A stretch of DNA of 64,000 nt from Gallionella sp. (lineage in GTDB: Bacteria > Pseudomonadota > Gammaproteobacteria > Burkholderiales > Gallionellaceae), in contig JAHFRA010000016.1 in the NCBI GenBank assembly GCA_023259035.1, forward strand, positions 1 to 64,000, read 5' to 3'. The notes under the pieces were generated by a model. That model ran no database searches. It had not been told where the DNA came from and saw only the letters and a list, made by a program, of their open reading frames with translations. This document shows, piece after piece, positions 28,063 to 38,153 of the stretch (position 1 is the first letter of the stretch; each line of letters opens with the position of its first letter). A program made the position numbers and the translations under genes.

Positions 28063-29994
28063 TTAACCTTCGCTATCGAGGAAGCTCTTAAGCTTCTCGG
28101 AACGCGATGGATGACGTAGTTTGCGCAGGGCCTTGGCTTCGATTTGGCGAATGCGTTCGCGGGTAACGTCGAACTGTTTGCCAACCTCTTCCAACGTGTG
28201 ATCGGTGTTCATCTCAATGCCGAAACGCATCCGAAGCACCTTGGCTTCACGCTGCGTCAGGCTGTCTAGGATGTCCGCTGTCGCACCGCGCAGGCTTTCA
28301 TAAATGGCCGCATCTATTGGCACGGTAGTGTTGTTGTCTTCGATGAAGTCGCCTAAGTGCGAATCGTCATCATCGCCCACCGGCGTCTCCATGGAAATCG
28401 GTTCTTTGGCAATCTTCAAAATCTTGTGGATTTTGTCTTCCGGCATTTCCATCTTGAGCGCGAGAGTCGCAACATCAGACTCCAGTCCGGTCTCTTGCAA
28501 AATCTGACGTGAGATACGGTTCATCTTGTTGATGGTTTCGATCATGTGCACCGGAATGCGGATGGTGCGCGCCTGATCGGCAATGGATCGGGTAATGGCT
28601 TGGCGTATCCACCACGTCGCATAGGTGGAAAATTTATAGCCGCGACGATATTCAAACTTGTCCACCGCTTTCATCAGGCCGATGTTGCCTTCCTGAATCA
28701 GGTCGAGGAATTGCAATCCGCGATTGGTGTACTTCTTGGCTATTGAAATAACCAAGCGCAAGTTGGCTTCAATCATGTCGCGTTTGGCGCGGCGCGCTTT
28801 GGCCTCCCCGTTAGTCATTTGCTTGTTGATTTCTTTTAAGTCGCGGATTGGAATACCAACACGCCGTTGCAAGTCCAGCAGGCATCGCTGTTGCTCGACA
28901 ATGGCGTGATGATAGCGCTCCAGCGTTTCACCATAAGGTTTCTTGGCCTTTAGCTCCTGTGCAACCCACTGCAAGTTATCCTCATTACCCGGAAAAGTTT
29001 TGATAAAGTGCGGACGCGGCATTTTGCCTTTAGTCACGCACAACTCCTGGATGCCGCGCTCCGAACGACGCACCTCTTCAACCAAGCTGCGCATGGTGTC
29101 GCATAGCGCATCCACCTGCTTTGCGGAGAAACGGAAGCTCATCAATTCATCGGAAATGCCCGATTGAAACTTGTTGTATTGCTTGCTGCGATAACCAAAC
29201 TTTTCGTAAGCCTTGCCCATTTTAATAAACAAAACGTTGATCACGGCAAAACGCTCGAGCGCATCGGCTTTCAACTGTGCCAGATTGGCCGCAGCCGCAG
29301 CCGCCATTGCTTCTTCATCCTCCTCCTCGGAGGTTGTATTGGCACCGGATTCCTCTTCTTCCGTTTCCTCATCGCCTTCCGCGCTGAGGACCGCTTCATC
29401 CTCGGAATCCACAAAACCGTCAATCAACTCGTCAATGCGCAACTGATCGTGTTCAATTTTCGCAGCCAATGCCAGGATTTCGGCAATCGTCGCAGGGCAC
29501 GCAGAAATCGCCTGAATCATATGCTTCAGGCCTTCTTCGATACGCTTGGCAATCTCGATTTCTTTTTCGCGGGTGAGCAGCTCGACTGTGCCCATTTCAC
29601 GCATATACATGCGCACCGGGTCGGTGGTACGTCCGAATTCCGAATCCACCGTGGACAGTGCGGCTTCCGCCTCTTCGGCGGCATCATCATCGGCCGCCAC
29701 TGGTGCTGTATCTGTCATGATCAGTGTTTCGGCATCGGGAGCGACATCGCACACCTTGATACCCATATCGTTGATCATGCTCGCCACGCCTTCGATCTGC
29801 TCGACTTCAAGCATATCCGGCAAATGGTCGTTGATTTCCGCGTAGGTCAGATAGCCGCGCTCCTTGCCCAGCAAAATCAGGGCCTTCAGGCGTGTGCGCC
29901 GCGTCTCAATATCCTGCTGCGGATCAATAACCAGCAGCGGAATATCGATAGCTTGTTTTTTGTCCTGCTTTTTCTTGTCGTTAAGTTTTGCCAT
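28063..29994 (-). CDS. rpoD: RNA polymerase primary sigma factor 70
   Basis: The 643-residue sigma factor shows region 1.1 (N-terminal), region 1.2 ([20 protein letters not shown]), an acidic non-conserved insert ([14 protein letters not shown]), region 2 ([20 protein letters not shown] to [20 protein letters not shown]), region 3 and region 4.2 ([20 protein letters not shown]). The ATG at 29994 has GGGAAA upstream and is preferred over the TTG two codons earlier. It lies just upstream of the CAU tRNA on the same strand. Confidence 0.98.
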   Translation of the reverse strand: MAKLNDKKKQDKKQAIDIPLLVIDPQQDIETRRTRLKALILLGKERGYLTYAEINDHLPDMLEVEQIEGVASMINDMGIKVCDVAPDAETLIMTDTAPVAADDDAAEEAEAALSTVDSEFGRTTDPVRMYMREMGTVELLTREKEIEIAKRIEEGLKHMIQAISACPATIAEILALAAKIEHDQLRIDELIDGFVDSEDEAVLSAEGDEETEEEESGANTTSEEEDEEAMAAAAAANLAQLKADALERFAVINVLFIKMGKAYEKFGYRSKQYNKFQSGISDELMSFRFSAKQVDALCDTMRSLVEEVRRSERGIQELCVTKGKMPRPHFIKTFPGNEDNLQWVAQELKAKKPYGETLERYHHAIVEQQRCLLDLQRRVGIPIRDLKEINKQMTNGEAKARRAKRDMIEANLRLVISIAKKYTNRGLQFLDLIQEGNIGLMKAVDKFEYRRGYKFSTYATWWIRQAITRSIADQARTIRIPVHMIETINKMNRISRQILQETGLESDVATLALKMEMPEDKIHKILKIAKEPISMETPVGDDDDSHLGDFIEDNNTTVPIDAAIYESLRGATADILDSLTQREAKVLRMRFGIEMNTDHTLEEVGKQFDVTRERIRQIEAKALRKLRHPSRSEKLKSFLDSEG

Positions 29995-30276
29995 ATTCAA
30001 TTTCCCAATTGCGTAACACCGTTGCGTAATAATACCGCGCAGAAAAGCGGAAGATTATACATGATTTCATCAACCATTTCTTAACCTTGTTAGATAGTTA
30101 GCTTTGCATAGCCATTCAGGCGGATGGCGGTTATCCGGTTTGTCATACAATCTATCTGCGCAGCAGATAAAGCCGTTGGGTGGTGCTCCCACTGTTGAAC
30201 TGCTCCCGCTGTTAATATTACCAGCATTCGAGACTCCTGCTTGAGGCTCATGTGACACCCTAACCGAGTAGATCCC

Positions 30277-31998
30277 ATGAAGATTGCTGTTCACCGCAAA
30301 CCCGTCAGTTCCTTTTTGCCGCTTCTAGATACCCTGCGTAATTACAATCGTCGCTGGATAATTAAAGATGTGGTGTCCGGGCTTTCCGTCTGCATCGTGA
30401 TGATACCTTCAGTGATCGCCTATGCCGAACTGGTGCATTTGCCGCCCATTACAGGCCTCTACGCAGCTCTCGCTGCCTCTATTGGTTATGCTTTGTTTGC
30501 AAGTTCGCGCCATGTCATTGCCGGGCCGGATGCAGCCATTGGGTTGCTGGCGGGTTCGGCCATATTGCCTCTGGCACTTAACGATCCGGCACGCATGGCA
30601 TTTCTCGCGGCCGAGTTGAGTCTGTTGGCCGGCGTGGTGCTGCTGCTTGGGGCACGCCTGCGTCTGGGGGTGATTGCCGAGTTGCTTTCGCGACCCGTGT
30701 TGATCGGGTATTTGAATGGTGCTTCCCTGGTGCTAATTTCCACCCAACTAGGCAAGATGTTCGCCATCAAGACTCAGGGAGAAGAGTTTTTTCCTCTGCT
30801 ATCGACACTTGTCGGACAGTTGCCCAACACTCATCTACCCACGCTTGCTTTTGGCGTGCTGCTTGTCTTGCTGCTGGTGAGTCTTGCCCGCTGGCTGCCG
30901 AGCGTGCCTGGCGCGCTGGTGACATCGGCTGTGGCGATTCTAGGCACCTTTGTTTTTGATTTGGGCCAACTCGGCATTGCCCTGGTGGGGAATGTCCCGT
31001 CTGGCATTCCGGAATTGTCGGTACCCATGCCGCTCTGGTCGGACATTGCCGCTTTGGCTCCTGCATCTGTGGCGATTGCCTTTTTGGCTTTTTCCGACGG
31101 CATTCTGCTGGCACAGACATTCGCTGAAAAACATGGTTATCAGGTGAATCCAAATCAGGAGCTGATGGCCCTCGGTTCGGCCAACATTCTGGCCTCCATG
31201 TGGCAAGGTTTCCCGGTGTCTGCCAGCCAGTCGCGCACCTCAATTGTCGATGCCACTGGCGGTCATTCGCAGATGGCTCAGGTCGTGGCAGCCAGCGGGT
31301 TGTTGCTGTTCCTGCTATTTTTAACCGGGTTGATCTCCTTGCTGCCCAAGGTGGCGCTGGGAGCGATCCTGATTGTGACGGCAGCGGGGATGCTTGAAAT
31401 GGCATCTCTGCGCAATCTCTACAAGGTGGATCGCAACGAGTTCACTATCGCCATGGGCGTGACTTTGGCGATACTGATAGCCGGCGTGGTTCCGGGCATT
31501 ATTGCCGGCCTGCTGGTATCGCTAATTGCCGTGCTGGTGGAAATCTCACGACCGCGCGATGCGGTGCTGCGGCGTCTTATCAAAGATGGCAAGTTTCACG
31601 ACTGCCTTGAGGATGACGAGGCGGAAAATGTCCCCGGCGTGATCGTGTATCGCCTCTATGCGCCACTGATATTCGCCAATGCCCGCTATGTTGTGGGACG
31701 CATCCAGCAACTGGTAAATGATGCCGGTGCGGATCTCGAATGGCTGATTCTCGACGCGCAGGCGATCCCTGATATGGATGTGACTGCGGCACAGCGTTTT
31801 GCCGAGTTGCACCGCGAAATGCGGGAGCAGGGCGTGGAGATCAAGATCGCCGACGCTCCCCGCCCCTTCCGCGAAGAGTTGGCCAAGGTGGGGCTTTCTG
31901 AAGCACTGGGTAACCAGCAATTTTTTGTGTCGGTGAAGAAAGCTGTCGAAGCCTTTGAGCAGCGCCCGAAAATTCAGGAGCCTCTGCAGAAGTCCTGA
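30277..31998 (+). CDS. SulP-family anion transporter with STAS domain
   Basis: A 573-residue inner-membrane transporter. The SulP signature is present near the N-terminus (VSGLSVCIVMIPSVIAYAEL and PPITGLYAALAASIGYALFA), with about 10-12 helices to residue 430. The C-terminal STAS domain (about 440-555) contains VIVYRLYAPLIFANARYVVG and WLILDAQAIPDMDVTAAQRF. SulP proteins import sulfate, bicarbonate or other anions; the substrate cannot be told from sequence. It is transcribed away from rpoD and ends in a clear terminator. Confidence 0.9.
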   Translation: MKIAVHRKPVSSFLPLLDTLRNYNRRWIIKDVVSGLSVCIVMIPSVIAYAELVHLPPITGLYAALAASIGYALFASSRHVIAGPDAAIGLLAGSAILPLALNDPARMAFLAAELSLLAGVVLLLGARLRLGVIAELLSRPVLIGYLNGASLVLISTQLGKMFAIKTQGEEFFPLLSTLVGQLPNTHLPTLAFGVLLVLLLVSLARWLPSVPGALVTSAVAILGTFVFDLGQLGIALVGNVPSGIPELSVPMPLWSDIAALAPASVAIAFLAFSDGILLAQTFAEKHGYQVNPNQELMALGSANILASMWQGFPVSASQSRTSIVDATGGHSQMAQVVAASGLLLFLLFLTGLISLLPKVALGAILIVTAAGMLEMASLRNLYKVDRNEFTIAMGVTLAILIAGVVPGIIAGLLVSLIAVLVEISRPRDAVLRRLIKDGKFHDCLEDDEAENVPGVIVYRLYAPLIFANARYVVGRIQQLVNDAGADLEWLILDAQAIPDMDVTAAQRFAELHREMREQGVEIKIADAPRPFREELAKVGLSEALGNQQFFVSVKKAVEAFEQRPKIQEPLQKS

Positions 31999-32003
31999 TA
32001 AAT

Positions 32004-32022
32004 TCCTGCCCGCAGGATTTTT
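32004..32022 (+). terminator. Intrinsic terminator of the SulP gene
   Basis: TCCTG-CCCG-CAGGA followed by TTTTTG, starting 6 bases after the stop codon. Confidence 0.75.
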
Positions 32023-32209
32023 GTTCACGCGCCAGCAGAGCACGGAAACTTTACCTGTTTTATCGTCTCCAAATCATCGTTTTTAGGATTTTGAATTTGA
32101 TAGAGACACCCTCAAAGATATTACTTGGATAATTTGGTATATTAACCAAAATGCGGGAAAGGCGCGGCCTGCTCATAAAGTTCGGCGTCGATAATAAGTG
32201 GATAAGAAA

Positions 32210-32713
32210 ATGAATCAGTTAGTTAAACAGGTGTTGTTGGTATGTGTGTGCTTTTTTGTATTGCCTGAACAGGCAATAGCTGATCCTTTATCTGACGCAA
32301 ATCGTGTATACGATTCAGGGGATTATGGAAAAGCCGCAAAGTTGTATAGCCCCTTGGCAAAAAATGGAAACGCCGAGGCACAATATGTTCTTGGGATGAT
32401 GTATCGCGCGGGGAGAGGTGTTTCTCACGATTACCAAGAGGCAAGGAAGTGGTATCTGTTAGCCGCAGAGCAGGGGCATCCTTTAGCGCAATTCTACCTT
32501 GGGTGGATGTATGCGGGCGGGAAAGGCGTTCCTAAAGATATCGTTCAGTCGCATATGTGGATCAATATTGCGATTGCCAATGCTAGCGGTGAAGCCAAGA
32601 AAGAGTTTATTGTAGATCGCGAAGCAATGGAAAAGTCCATGACTGCAGACCAAATTGCAAAAGCGCGGGAGCTCGCCAAAAATTGCACCGCTAAAAAATT
32701 CAAGGGGTGTTAG
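32210..32713 (+). CDS. Secreted Sel1-repeat protein
   Basis: From ATG 32210, a signal peptide (LLVCVCFFVLPEQAIA) leads into a short TPR-like start (DSGDYGKAAKLYSPLAKNGN) and two Sel1 repeats: AEAQYVLGMMYRAGRGVSHD and PLAQFYLGWMYAGGKGVPKD. A helical tail ends in a CTAKKFKGC segment with two cysteines. Sel1 proteins act as scaffolds in envelope or signalling complexes; no partner is visible nearby. The GTG at 32198 is a less likely start. Confidence 0.8.
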   Translation: MNQLVKQVLLVCVCFFVLPEQAIADPLSDANRVYDSGDYGKAAKLYSPLAKNGNAEAQYVLGMMYRAGRGVSHDYQEARKWYLLAAEQGHPLAQFYLGWMYAGGKGVPKDIVQSHMWINIAIANASGEAKKEFIVDREAMEKSMTADQIAKARELAKNCTAKKFKGC

Positions 32714-32889
32714 AGAGAATGAGTCATGTCGCTCGCATGATAGCTGGCATGAATTGTAAACTTGCAATTATAATTCGGTAACATCCTGATGGATCCGGCG
32801 GATGTGCCGGGTTAAGTCATTGAAACTCTCAAGCAGCAAGAGCATAACTCACAGCATTGTCACAATATCTATTAACGGGACTTACTAAA

Positions 32890-33516
32890 ATGAACCAACG
32901 AATTTTGCTGTCGATTATTGCAGTTACTGGTGCATTACTCTTTTCAAGTTATGGCAATGCCGAATCTCCGGCGCCGAAAAAGGGTAGCCCTTCAATGGAA
33001 AAGCCGCCGCAAAAGCAACCCTCCAATAAAACAAAGCAGACGATTTCCTTTAAAGGTATCTCTCTTGGCAAGCCTGGAGTAAACGGTGCCTTGCAAAAAA
33101 TGTGTCTGGGGAAAAAATTCAACACCGTGAATGACCGATGCTCCTTCACAGATGAAAAAAGCATGATATTGCTCGATTACGAAAACCTGGTTGACGCTTT
33201 CGCATTGGTTACCTTGGATAGCGACAAAGCGCTCATCAAGGTCGTGATAGACAGCTCCACACCAGAAATGCTAGCGCTTGCCAAGGCCTTAGAAGCGAAA
33301 TATGGGAAGCCGCTGAAGGAAAAAACGATCATCAAAAATGCAATAGGAACCCAGCTCGACAAGGAGACTTTTGTCTGGGTGGATGACCAAGGCTCTCGCA
33401 TAACTATCGAGTCTATTTATTATGACTATGACAAAGGGGGCGTTGTTATCGAATCTTCGTCTTCGGTTGCTGCTCAAGATGCCGCTGAAAAGAAGGCGAA
33501 AGAGCCTGGCAAATAA
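32890..33516 (+). CDS. Secreted protein of unknown function
   Basis: ATG 32890 gives 208 residues with a signal peptide ending near SYGNAES, a Pro/Lys-rich linker (SPSMEKPPQKQPSNKTKQ), then a compact domain: GISLGKPGVNGALQKMCLGK, a second cysteine in DRCSFTD, LLDYENLVDAFALVTLD and KALEAKYGKPLKEKTI. The tail is Ala/Lys-rich. The middle resembles small periplasmic domains that compare allele-like halves, but I do not recognise a family. It is convergent with folA, 9 bases apart. Confidence 0.6.
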   Translation: MNQRILLSIIAVTGALLFSSYGNAESPAPKKGSPSMEKPPQKQPSNKTKQTISFKGISLGKPGVNGALQKMCLGKKFNTVNDRCSFTDEKSMILLDYENLVDAFALVTLDSDKALIKVVIDSSTPEMLALAKALEAKYGKPLKEKTIIKNAIGTQLDKETFVWVDDQGSRITIESIYYDYDKGGVVIESSSSVAAQDAAEKKAKEPGK

Positions 33517-33525
33517 AATCTGCAC

Positions 33526-34026
33526 TTAACGGGCATTGCGACGATAGGTTGCGAAGTGATATTCCAGTGGCTGAGGCGTTTCCTGGTTGTACTTTTCGCG
33601 CGACACTTCCAGCCATTCGTTCTTGTTGAATACGGGGAAATACGCATCGCCCTCCACGGCCTGCTGAATTTCCGTGATGTAGAGCGTATCCGCCAGCGGC
33701 AGTGCCTGGGCATAGAGCTCTGCACCTCCCACTATAAAAAGCTGATCATCGTCGGCGCAAGCCGCAATCGCCTCCTCCAGTTTATGCGCCATGATGCAGC
33801 CGCTTATTCGTAATTCGTGATTGCGCGTCATCACTACAGTAGTGCGCCCCGGCAGCGGCTTGCCGATGGACTCGAAGGTCTTGCGCCCCATGATCATGTG
33901 ATGCCCCATCGTGAGTTTTTTGAAATGCTGCAAGTCGGCGGGGATGTGCCAAGGCAGGGTATTGTTGATGCCGATGATGCGGTTGCCTGCCATCGCAACG
34001 ATAATTGCAACCGACTGTTTCTTCAT
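33526..34026 (-). CDS. folA: Dihydrofolate reductase
   Basis: FolA reduces dihydrofolate to tetrahydrofolate with NADPH. The 166 residues show [20 protein letters not shown] (W-x-IPADL substrate loop), [20 protein letters not shown], and a glycine pair [17 protein letters not shown] for NADPH. It overlaps thyA by 4 bases (ATGA), so both steps of the thymidylate cycle are translated together, as in many proteobacteria. Confidence 0.96.
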   Translation of the reverse strand: MKKQSVAIIVAMAGNRIIGINNTLPWHIPADLQHFKKLTMGHHMIMGRKTFESIGKPLPGRTTVVMTRNHELRISGCIMAHKLEEAIAACADDDQLFIVGGAELYAQALPLADTLYITEIQQAVEGDAYFPVFNKNEWLEVSREKYNQETPQPLEYHFATYRRNAR

Positions 34027-34838
34027 ACGGCAATAGGTGCTTTGATGGCGGGGTGAGGATCGTAACCTTCCAGCGTGAAATCCTCAAACCTGAAACCAAA
34101 AATATTTTTCACGTCGGGGTTGATGCGCATGGTCGGCAGCGCGCGCGGTTCGCGCGACAATTGCAACTGCGTCTGTTCCATGTGGTTCGAATACAGATGC
34201 GCGTCGCCGAAGGTGTGCACGAAATCGCCCGGCTCAAGGCCGCATACCTGCGCCATCATCAGCGTGAGCAGTGCATATGAAGCGATGTTGAACGGCACGC
34301 CGAGAAAAATATCCGCACTGCGCTGATAGAGCTGGCAGGACAATTTGCCAGCCTGTCCTGAGCCTGTCGAAGGGGCGACGTAAAACTGGAAGAACGCATG
34401 GCACGGTGCGAGCGCCATCTTGTCGAGTTCGCCGACGTTCCATGCCGACACGATCAGGCGGCGTGAATCGGGATTGTTTTTGATCTGCTCCACCACCTCG
34501 GCGATCTGATCCACCGCGCGCCCGTCCGCCGTGGCCCACGAGCGCCATTGCTTGCCGTACACCGGGCCGAGGTTGCCATGCTCGTCTGCCCATTCGTCCC
34601 AGATCGAAACGCCGTTTTCCTTGAGATACCGGATGTTGGTATCGCCCTGCAGGAACCACAGCAGTTCGTGGATGATCGACTTCATGTGGCACTTCTTGGT
34701 GGTGACCAGCGGAAAGCCCTGTGAAAGGTCGAAGCGCATCTGGTAGCCGAACACGCTGACCGTGCCGGTGCCGGTGCGGTCGGACTTTTTCGTGCCGTGG
34801 GTCAGCACATGTTGCATCAGGTCTAGGTAAGCTCGCAT
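34023..34838 (-). CDS. thyA: Thymidylate synthase with an in-frame repeat insertion
   Basis: ThyA methylates dUMP using methylene-tetrahydrofolate. The 271 residues contain the N-terminal [18 protein letters not shown], catalytic C146 in [12 protein letters not shown], and dUMP-binding [20 protein letters not shown]. Residues about 156-163 (PSTGSGQA) sit between FYVA and GKLSCQ, where the family has one residue; they come from a dispersed repeat. The total exceeds the Escherichia coli enzyme (264 residues) by exactly 7. The catalytic cysteine is 10 residues away from the insert. It is followed by folA. Confidence 0.96.
   Translation of the reverse strand: MRAYLDLMQHVLTHGTKKSDRTGTGTVSVFGYQMRFDLSQGFPLVTTKKCHMKSIIHELLWFLQGDTNIRYLKENGVSIWDEWADEHGNLGPVYGKQWRSWATADGRAVDQIAEVVEQIKNNPDSRRLIVSAWNVGELDKMALAPCHAFFQFYVAPSTGSGQAGKLSCQLYQRSADIFLGVPFNIASYALLTLMMAQVCGLEPGDFVHTFGDAHLYSNHMEQTQLQLSREPRALPTMRINPDVKNIFGFRFEDFTLEGYDPHPAIKAPIAV
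34352..34373. repeat. Short dispersed repeat, family D, inside thyA
   Basis: CCTGTCCTGAGCCTGTCGAA then GG: the well-known TTCGACAGGCTCAGGACAGG element in reverse orientation. It accounts for the extra residues in ThyA. Confidence 0.8.
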
Positions 34839-34880
34839 GGACGTATAATTACACTGTTGAACTACTTTTTTGAGGCCACA

Positions 34881-36326
34881 ATGCTAGCACAACTCACCCT
34901 GTCCCAGACCCTGCCCCCCACCCCATCAGCCACGCACCTGCTGGTGCTGTTGCCGAAGGCCAAGGCGTTACCGAAAGACCTGCCGCATGCCGCCCTGCTC
35001 AAGGCCGTGCTGGCGCGGCGCGACATGAAGGCCGACGAGCTGGCGAAATCGCCCGTTGCCGCCAATGCCGCAAACGGCGCGCTGGTGGTGTGGGGTATGC
35101 TGGATTTTGAAAAAAACACGTTCGCGCAGCAAGTGCAGGTGCGCAAGGCCTTGCAATTGCTGCTGGGAGAAAACCCCAAGAGTGTCGGTATCGTCGTGCT
35201 CGGTGATGACACACAACGCAAACGCGCCGCCGAGCTGGCGGTGTACGGTGCCTGGGTGAATGGCGCGCTGCTGCCGGTGCACAAGAAAAAGGACGAGCGC
35301 AAGCCGCTGCAAAAAATCGAGCTGTATGGTTTCGCCGACAAAAAAGTCTTCGCGCCGCTCAAGGCACAGGCGGAAGGCAACCTGCTGTGCCGCGAGCTGA
35401 CCATCTTGCCGCCGAACGAGCTGACCCCGGCGTTGTATCGGGGGCGCATCAAAAAACTGGCGCAGCAGCATGACTGGAAGCATGAAGAATTCGATATGAA
35501 AAAACTGCGCAAGATGGGCGCGGGCGCGTTCATCGCCGTCGCGCAGGGCAGCGACCCGGAAGATGCAGCCATCGTGCATCTGTCGTACCGGCATCCCAAG
35601 GCGAAACAGACCGTCGCACTGGTCGGCAAGGGCATCTGCTTCGACACCGGCGGGCACAATCTCAAGCCGTCGCGCTACATGCACAACATGCACGAGGACA
35701 TGAACGGTTCCGCTGTCGCGCTCGGCATCCTGCTGGCCGCGACGCAGAACAAACTGGCCGTAAACATCGACTGCTGGCTGGCGCTGGCGCAAAACCACAT
35801 CAGCCCCAAGGCCTACAAGCAGAACGACATCGTCAAGGCACTCAACGGCACCACCATCGAAATCATCCACACCGATGCCGAAGGCCGCATGGTGCTGGCC
35901 GATACGCTGACGCTGGCATCACGCGCCAAGCCAAACCTGATGATCGACTTCGCCACGCTCACCGGCAGCATGGCAACCGCCTTGGGGGCGCGCTATTCGG
36001 GAGTGCTGGGCAACCGCGACGAACTGGTGCAGCGTGCGGTAAGTGTCAGCAAACAATGCGGCGAACGCCTGTGCGCCTTTCCGATGGATGAGGACTACGA
36101 GGTCGGGCTGGAATCCAAAGTCGCCGACATCAAGCAATGCTCACAGGCCGGTGAAGCCGACCACATCCTCGCGGCGCGCTTCCTGAAACGCTTCGTCGAG
36201 CACGACACCCCGTGGCTGCATATCGACCTCTCCTCCAGCCGCTGCGAAGAGGGGCTGGGCATCGTCGCGAGCGACGTGACGGGGTTCGGTGTGGCGTGGG
36301 GGTTGGAAATGTTAAACGGCAGTTAA
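34881..36326 (+). CDS. M17 leucyl aminopeptidase family protein
   Basis: ATG 34881 has TGAGG six bases upstream and gives 481 residues. The C-terminal catalytic domain has the two-metal signature: [30 protein letters not shown], and NTDAEGRM-like [20 protein letters not shown]. The N-terminal domain is family-typical but divergent. The enzyme releases N-terminal residues from peptides. An internal methionine-rich [10 protein letters not shown] replaces the more common MKxDMxG. The gene is divergent from thyA with 42 bp between them. Confidence 0.9.
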   Translation: MLAQLTLSQTLPPTPSATHLLVLLPKAKALPKDLPHAALLKAVLARRDMKADELAKSPVAANAANGALVVWGMLDFEKNTFAQQVQVRKALQLLLGENPKSVGIVVLGDDTQRKRAAELAVYGAWVNGALLPVHKKKDERKPLQKIELYGFADKKVFAPLKAQAEGNLLCRELTILPPNELTPALYRGRIKKLAQQHDWKHEEFDMKKLRKMGAGAFIAVAQGSDPEDAAIVHLSYRHPKAKQTVALVGKGICFDTGGHNLKPSRYMHNMHEDMNGSAVALGILLAATQNKLAVNIDCWLALAQNHISPKAYKQNDIVKALNGTTIEIIHTDAEGRMVLADTLTLASRAKPNLMIDFATLTGSMATALGARYSGVLGNRDELVQRAVSVSKQCGERLCAFPMDEDYEVGLESKVADIKQCSQAGEADHILAARFLKRFVEHDTPWLHIDLSSSRCEEGLGIVASDVTGFGVAWGLEMLNGS

Positions 36327-36603
36327 GCATAGCGACATAAATAACACCGCAAGAATCACATGAAGCCTGTATTCATGCGGCTTTCACGCCAAATGAATGC
36401 GGCAACATTTAATACGCCGTGTTTAGTAATAGGTATTGGAAAATTTCTTGCATATACCAAGTTCGTATGAGCACGAGCATACTGCACTTTTAGCGTCTAA
36501 ATGACCGGTTCGGTTGTGCTGTTCAAAATAGCACGGCATCTCTCGTCCAGCGCCATAACGCTAATGCCATATTCCCGATTAAACGGTCATCTCCGGCACA
36601 TGA

Positions 36604-36891
36604 TTACCCGATGATTTCGAAGCATGTGTAGCTGCCCTCATCCGGTTCGATTTCGACCCGCTCCACATGCGCATACTCCGGGCCCCGGTGCGCCCAGCGC
36701 ACGATGGCATCCACACTGGCGGGTTCACCGTGCACGGCGGCTTCCACCGGGCCGTCAATGCGGTTGCGTACCCAGCCTGCAACCCCAAGTCTTTGCGCTT
36801 CACGGCGCATCGAATCGCGGAAGCACACTCCTTGCACACGGCCATGAATCACGAGGCGTAGCGTCTTCATGGGCACAGATTGAATGGTCAT
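36604..36891 (-). CDS. acyP: Acylphosphatase
   Basis: ATG 36891 (AGGAG seven bases upstream) gives 95 residues. The fold signature is complete: RLVIHGRVQGVCFRDSMRRE (phosphate loop with catalytic Arg) and GWVRNRIDGPVEAAVHGEP with the catalytic Asn in VRNRIDG. The enzyme hydrolyses acyl phosphates such as carbamoyl- or acetyl-phosphate. The 46 extra codons upstream are not family-like. Confidence 0.92.
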   Translation of the reverse strand: MTIQSVPMKTLRLVIHGRVQGVCFRDSMRREAQRLGVAGWVRNRIDGPVEAAVHGEPASVDAIVRWAHRGPEYAHVERVEIEPDEGSYTCFEIIG

Positions 36892-37179
36892 GCTTATTCT
36901 CCTGCGATAGTTTGCGTGAGGCGTTAAAGGAACAAATCCTTTTTCTTTCCGTGCTGAGCAAGCGCTGCAAGCATCGCTTCGACATAGACAATGTCGTCTC
37001 GTTGCGTGCTGGCGAAACCAACGATGCATTCGTTTTTGTTGACCATGACATGCGCTGGCCGGGCATTTTTTAAAATCGGTAGCAGCAACCCGGTGAGCAG
37101 GAAGTCAGTGTAGAACGCAATTTATATCTCGTCACGGTTTTATGGGGAACAACATGAAACTACAGTAAAATCAAATCAC

Positions 37180-37716
37180 ATGAAGCCTGCTCTGCAAAAA
37201 CTGAAGCGCCTGCTGCTCGCGCCATTCGTATGGCTGGCCGCAGCCACCTTTCTTATCGAAGAAGCAATCTGGGATTGGACCGCTGCGGTCATGGCCCGGC
37301 TTGGCGCCGTGCGCGCCGTTCACGCCGTCGAGCGGCATATTGCAGCCTTGCAACCGCGCTGGGCGTTCTTTGCGTTTATCCTGCCCAGCACCATTCTCGT
37401 CCCGGCAAAACTCTTCGGTTTGCATGCCATTGCCACCGGGCATTGGCTGCTTGGCAGCGCGATTTTCGTTATCGCCAAAGTTGCCGGCTTTGCTTTGTTC
37501 TCGCGCATCCTCAACCTGACCCGCCCGGCGCTCTTGCAGCTCGGCTGGTTCGCGCGCTTCTATGCATGGGTCATGCACTACCGCAACCGCATCCACGCTT
37601 ACCTCGACCAATGGCAAGCCTACCAGGACATCAAGCAGCGTCTCTCTTTCATGGTTGCCGCATTCAAGGCAAAGCTGGCGGTCATGTTTAGCGAAGTCGG
37701 GAAGTGGCGGAATTAA
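37180..37716 (+). CDS. Membrane protein of unknown function
   Basis: The 178 residues include three hydrophobic stretches: LLLAPFVWLAAATFLIEEAI, WAFFAFILPSTILVPAKLFG and WLLGSAIFVIAKVAGFALFS, followed by a helical tail rich in basic residues (HYRNRIHAYLDQWQAYQDIK). Similar short proteins are common in betaproteobacteria but I know no role. It is followed by the MITE at 37911. Confidence 0.6.
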   Translation: MKPALQKLKRLLLAPFVWLAAATFLIEEAIWDWTAAVMARLGAVRAVHAVERHIAALQPRWAFFAFILPSTILVPAKLFGLHAIATGHWLLGSAIFVIAKVAGFALFSRILNLTRPALLQLGWFARFYAWVMHYRNRIHAYLDQWQAYQDIKQRLSFMVAAFKAKLAVMFSEVGKWRN

Positions 37717-37910
37717 AATCCGTTCGCATCGAGCTTTCGATAAACTCCGGGGAGCCTTGTCAAAATGCTTTGGCAGAACAACCAAAGCATTGTCTTTGCA
37801 CGACAACCTGGCGCCAAGTCACTGCTCAAGCCAGAACGGACTGAATAAATCTTCGTTTTCCTAATGAAATGTTGCGGGGGAAGCCAAGCAGGATTTCGCG
37901 ATTCGGTTTT

Positions 37911-38077
37911 AAGGGTGCGATTCAAACTGATGTGGTGGAATACGTAGCCCGGATGAAACGTAGTGTAATCCGGGAATGCGGTGCTCCGTTCTTCCCGGAT
38001 TCCGTTGCACTCCATCCGGGCTACAACACCGTGCAGGTACGCAAAATAATTTCCACATCAGTTTGAATCGCACCCTT
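37911..38077. mobile_element. MITE-like element, 167 bp, with 25-bp terminal inverted repeats
   Basis: The left end AAGGGTGCGATTCAAACTGA with TGTGG (37911-37935) is the exact reverse complement of 38053-38077. GTTTT lies immediately outside both ends (37906-37910 and 38078-38082), a 5-bp target duplication. There is no transposase frame inside; the interior is a family A palindrome. Together these are the marks of a non-autonomous transposable element. The 437-bp gap between the membrane protein and the efflux operon holds nothing else. Confidence 0.85.
37944..38024. repeat. Dispersed palindromic repeat, family A, copy 2 (inside the MITE)
   Basis: Begins GTAGCCCGGATGAAACGTAG, ends CCATCCGGGCTAC; shares both ends and the TGTAATCCGGG block with the copy at 2813-2899. 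Confidence 0.85.
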
Positions 38078-38153
38078 GTTTTAATCGAGAGTTGACAGCC
38101 ATCAGCCCTGACCCTACATTGCCTATCCGTTTTTCACATCTTCAGCAATCAGT

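Noticed and set aside
34844-34849. TATAAT before the M17 aminopeptidase gene
   Set aside because: Perfect -10 hexamer but no -35 at 15-19 bases; kept only as a note, since TATAAT can occur by chance.
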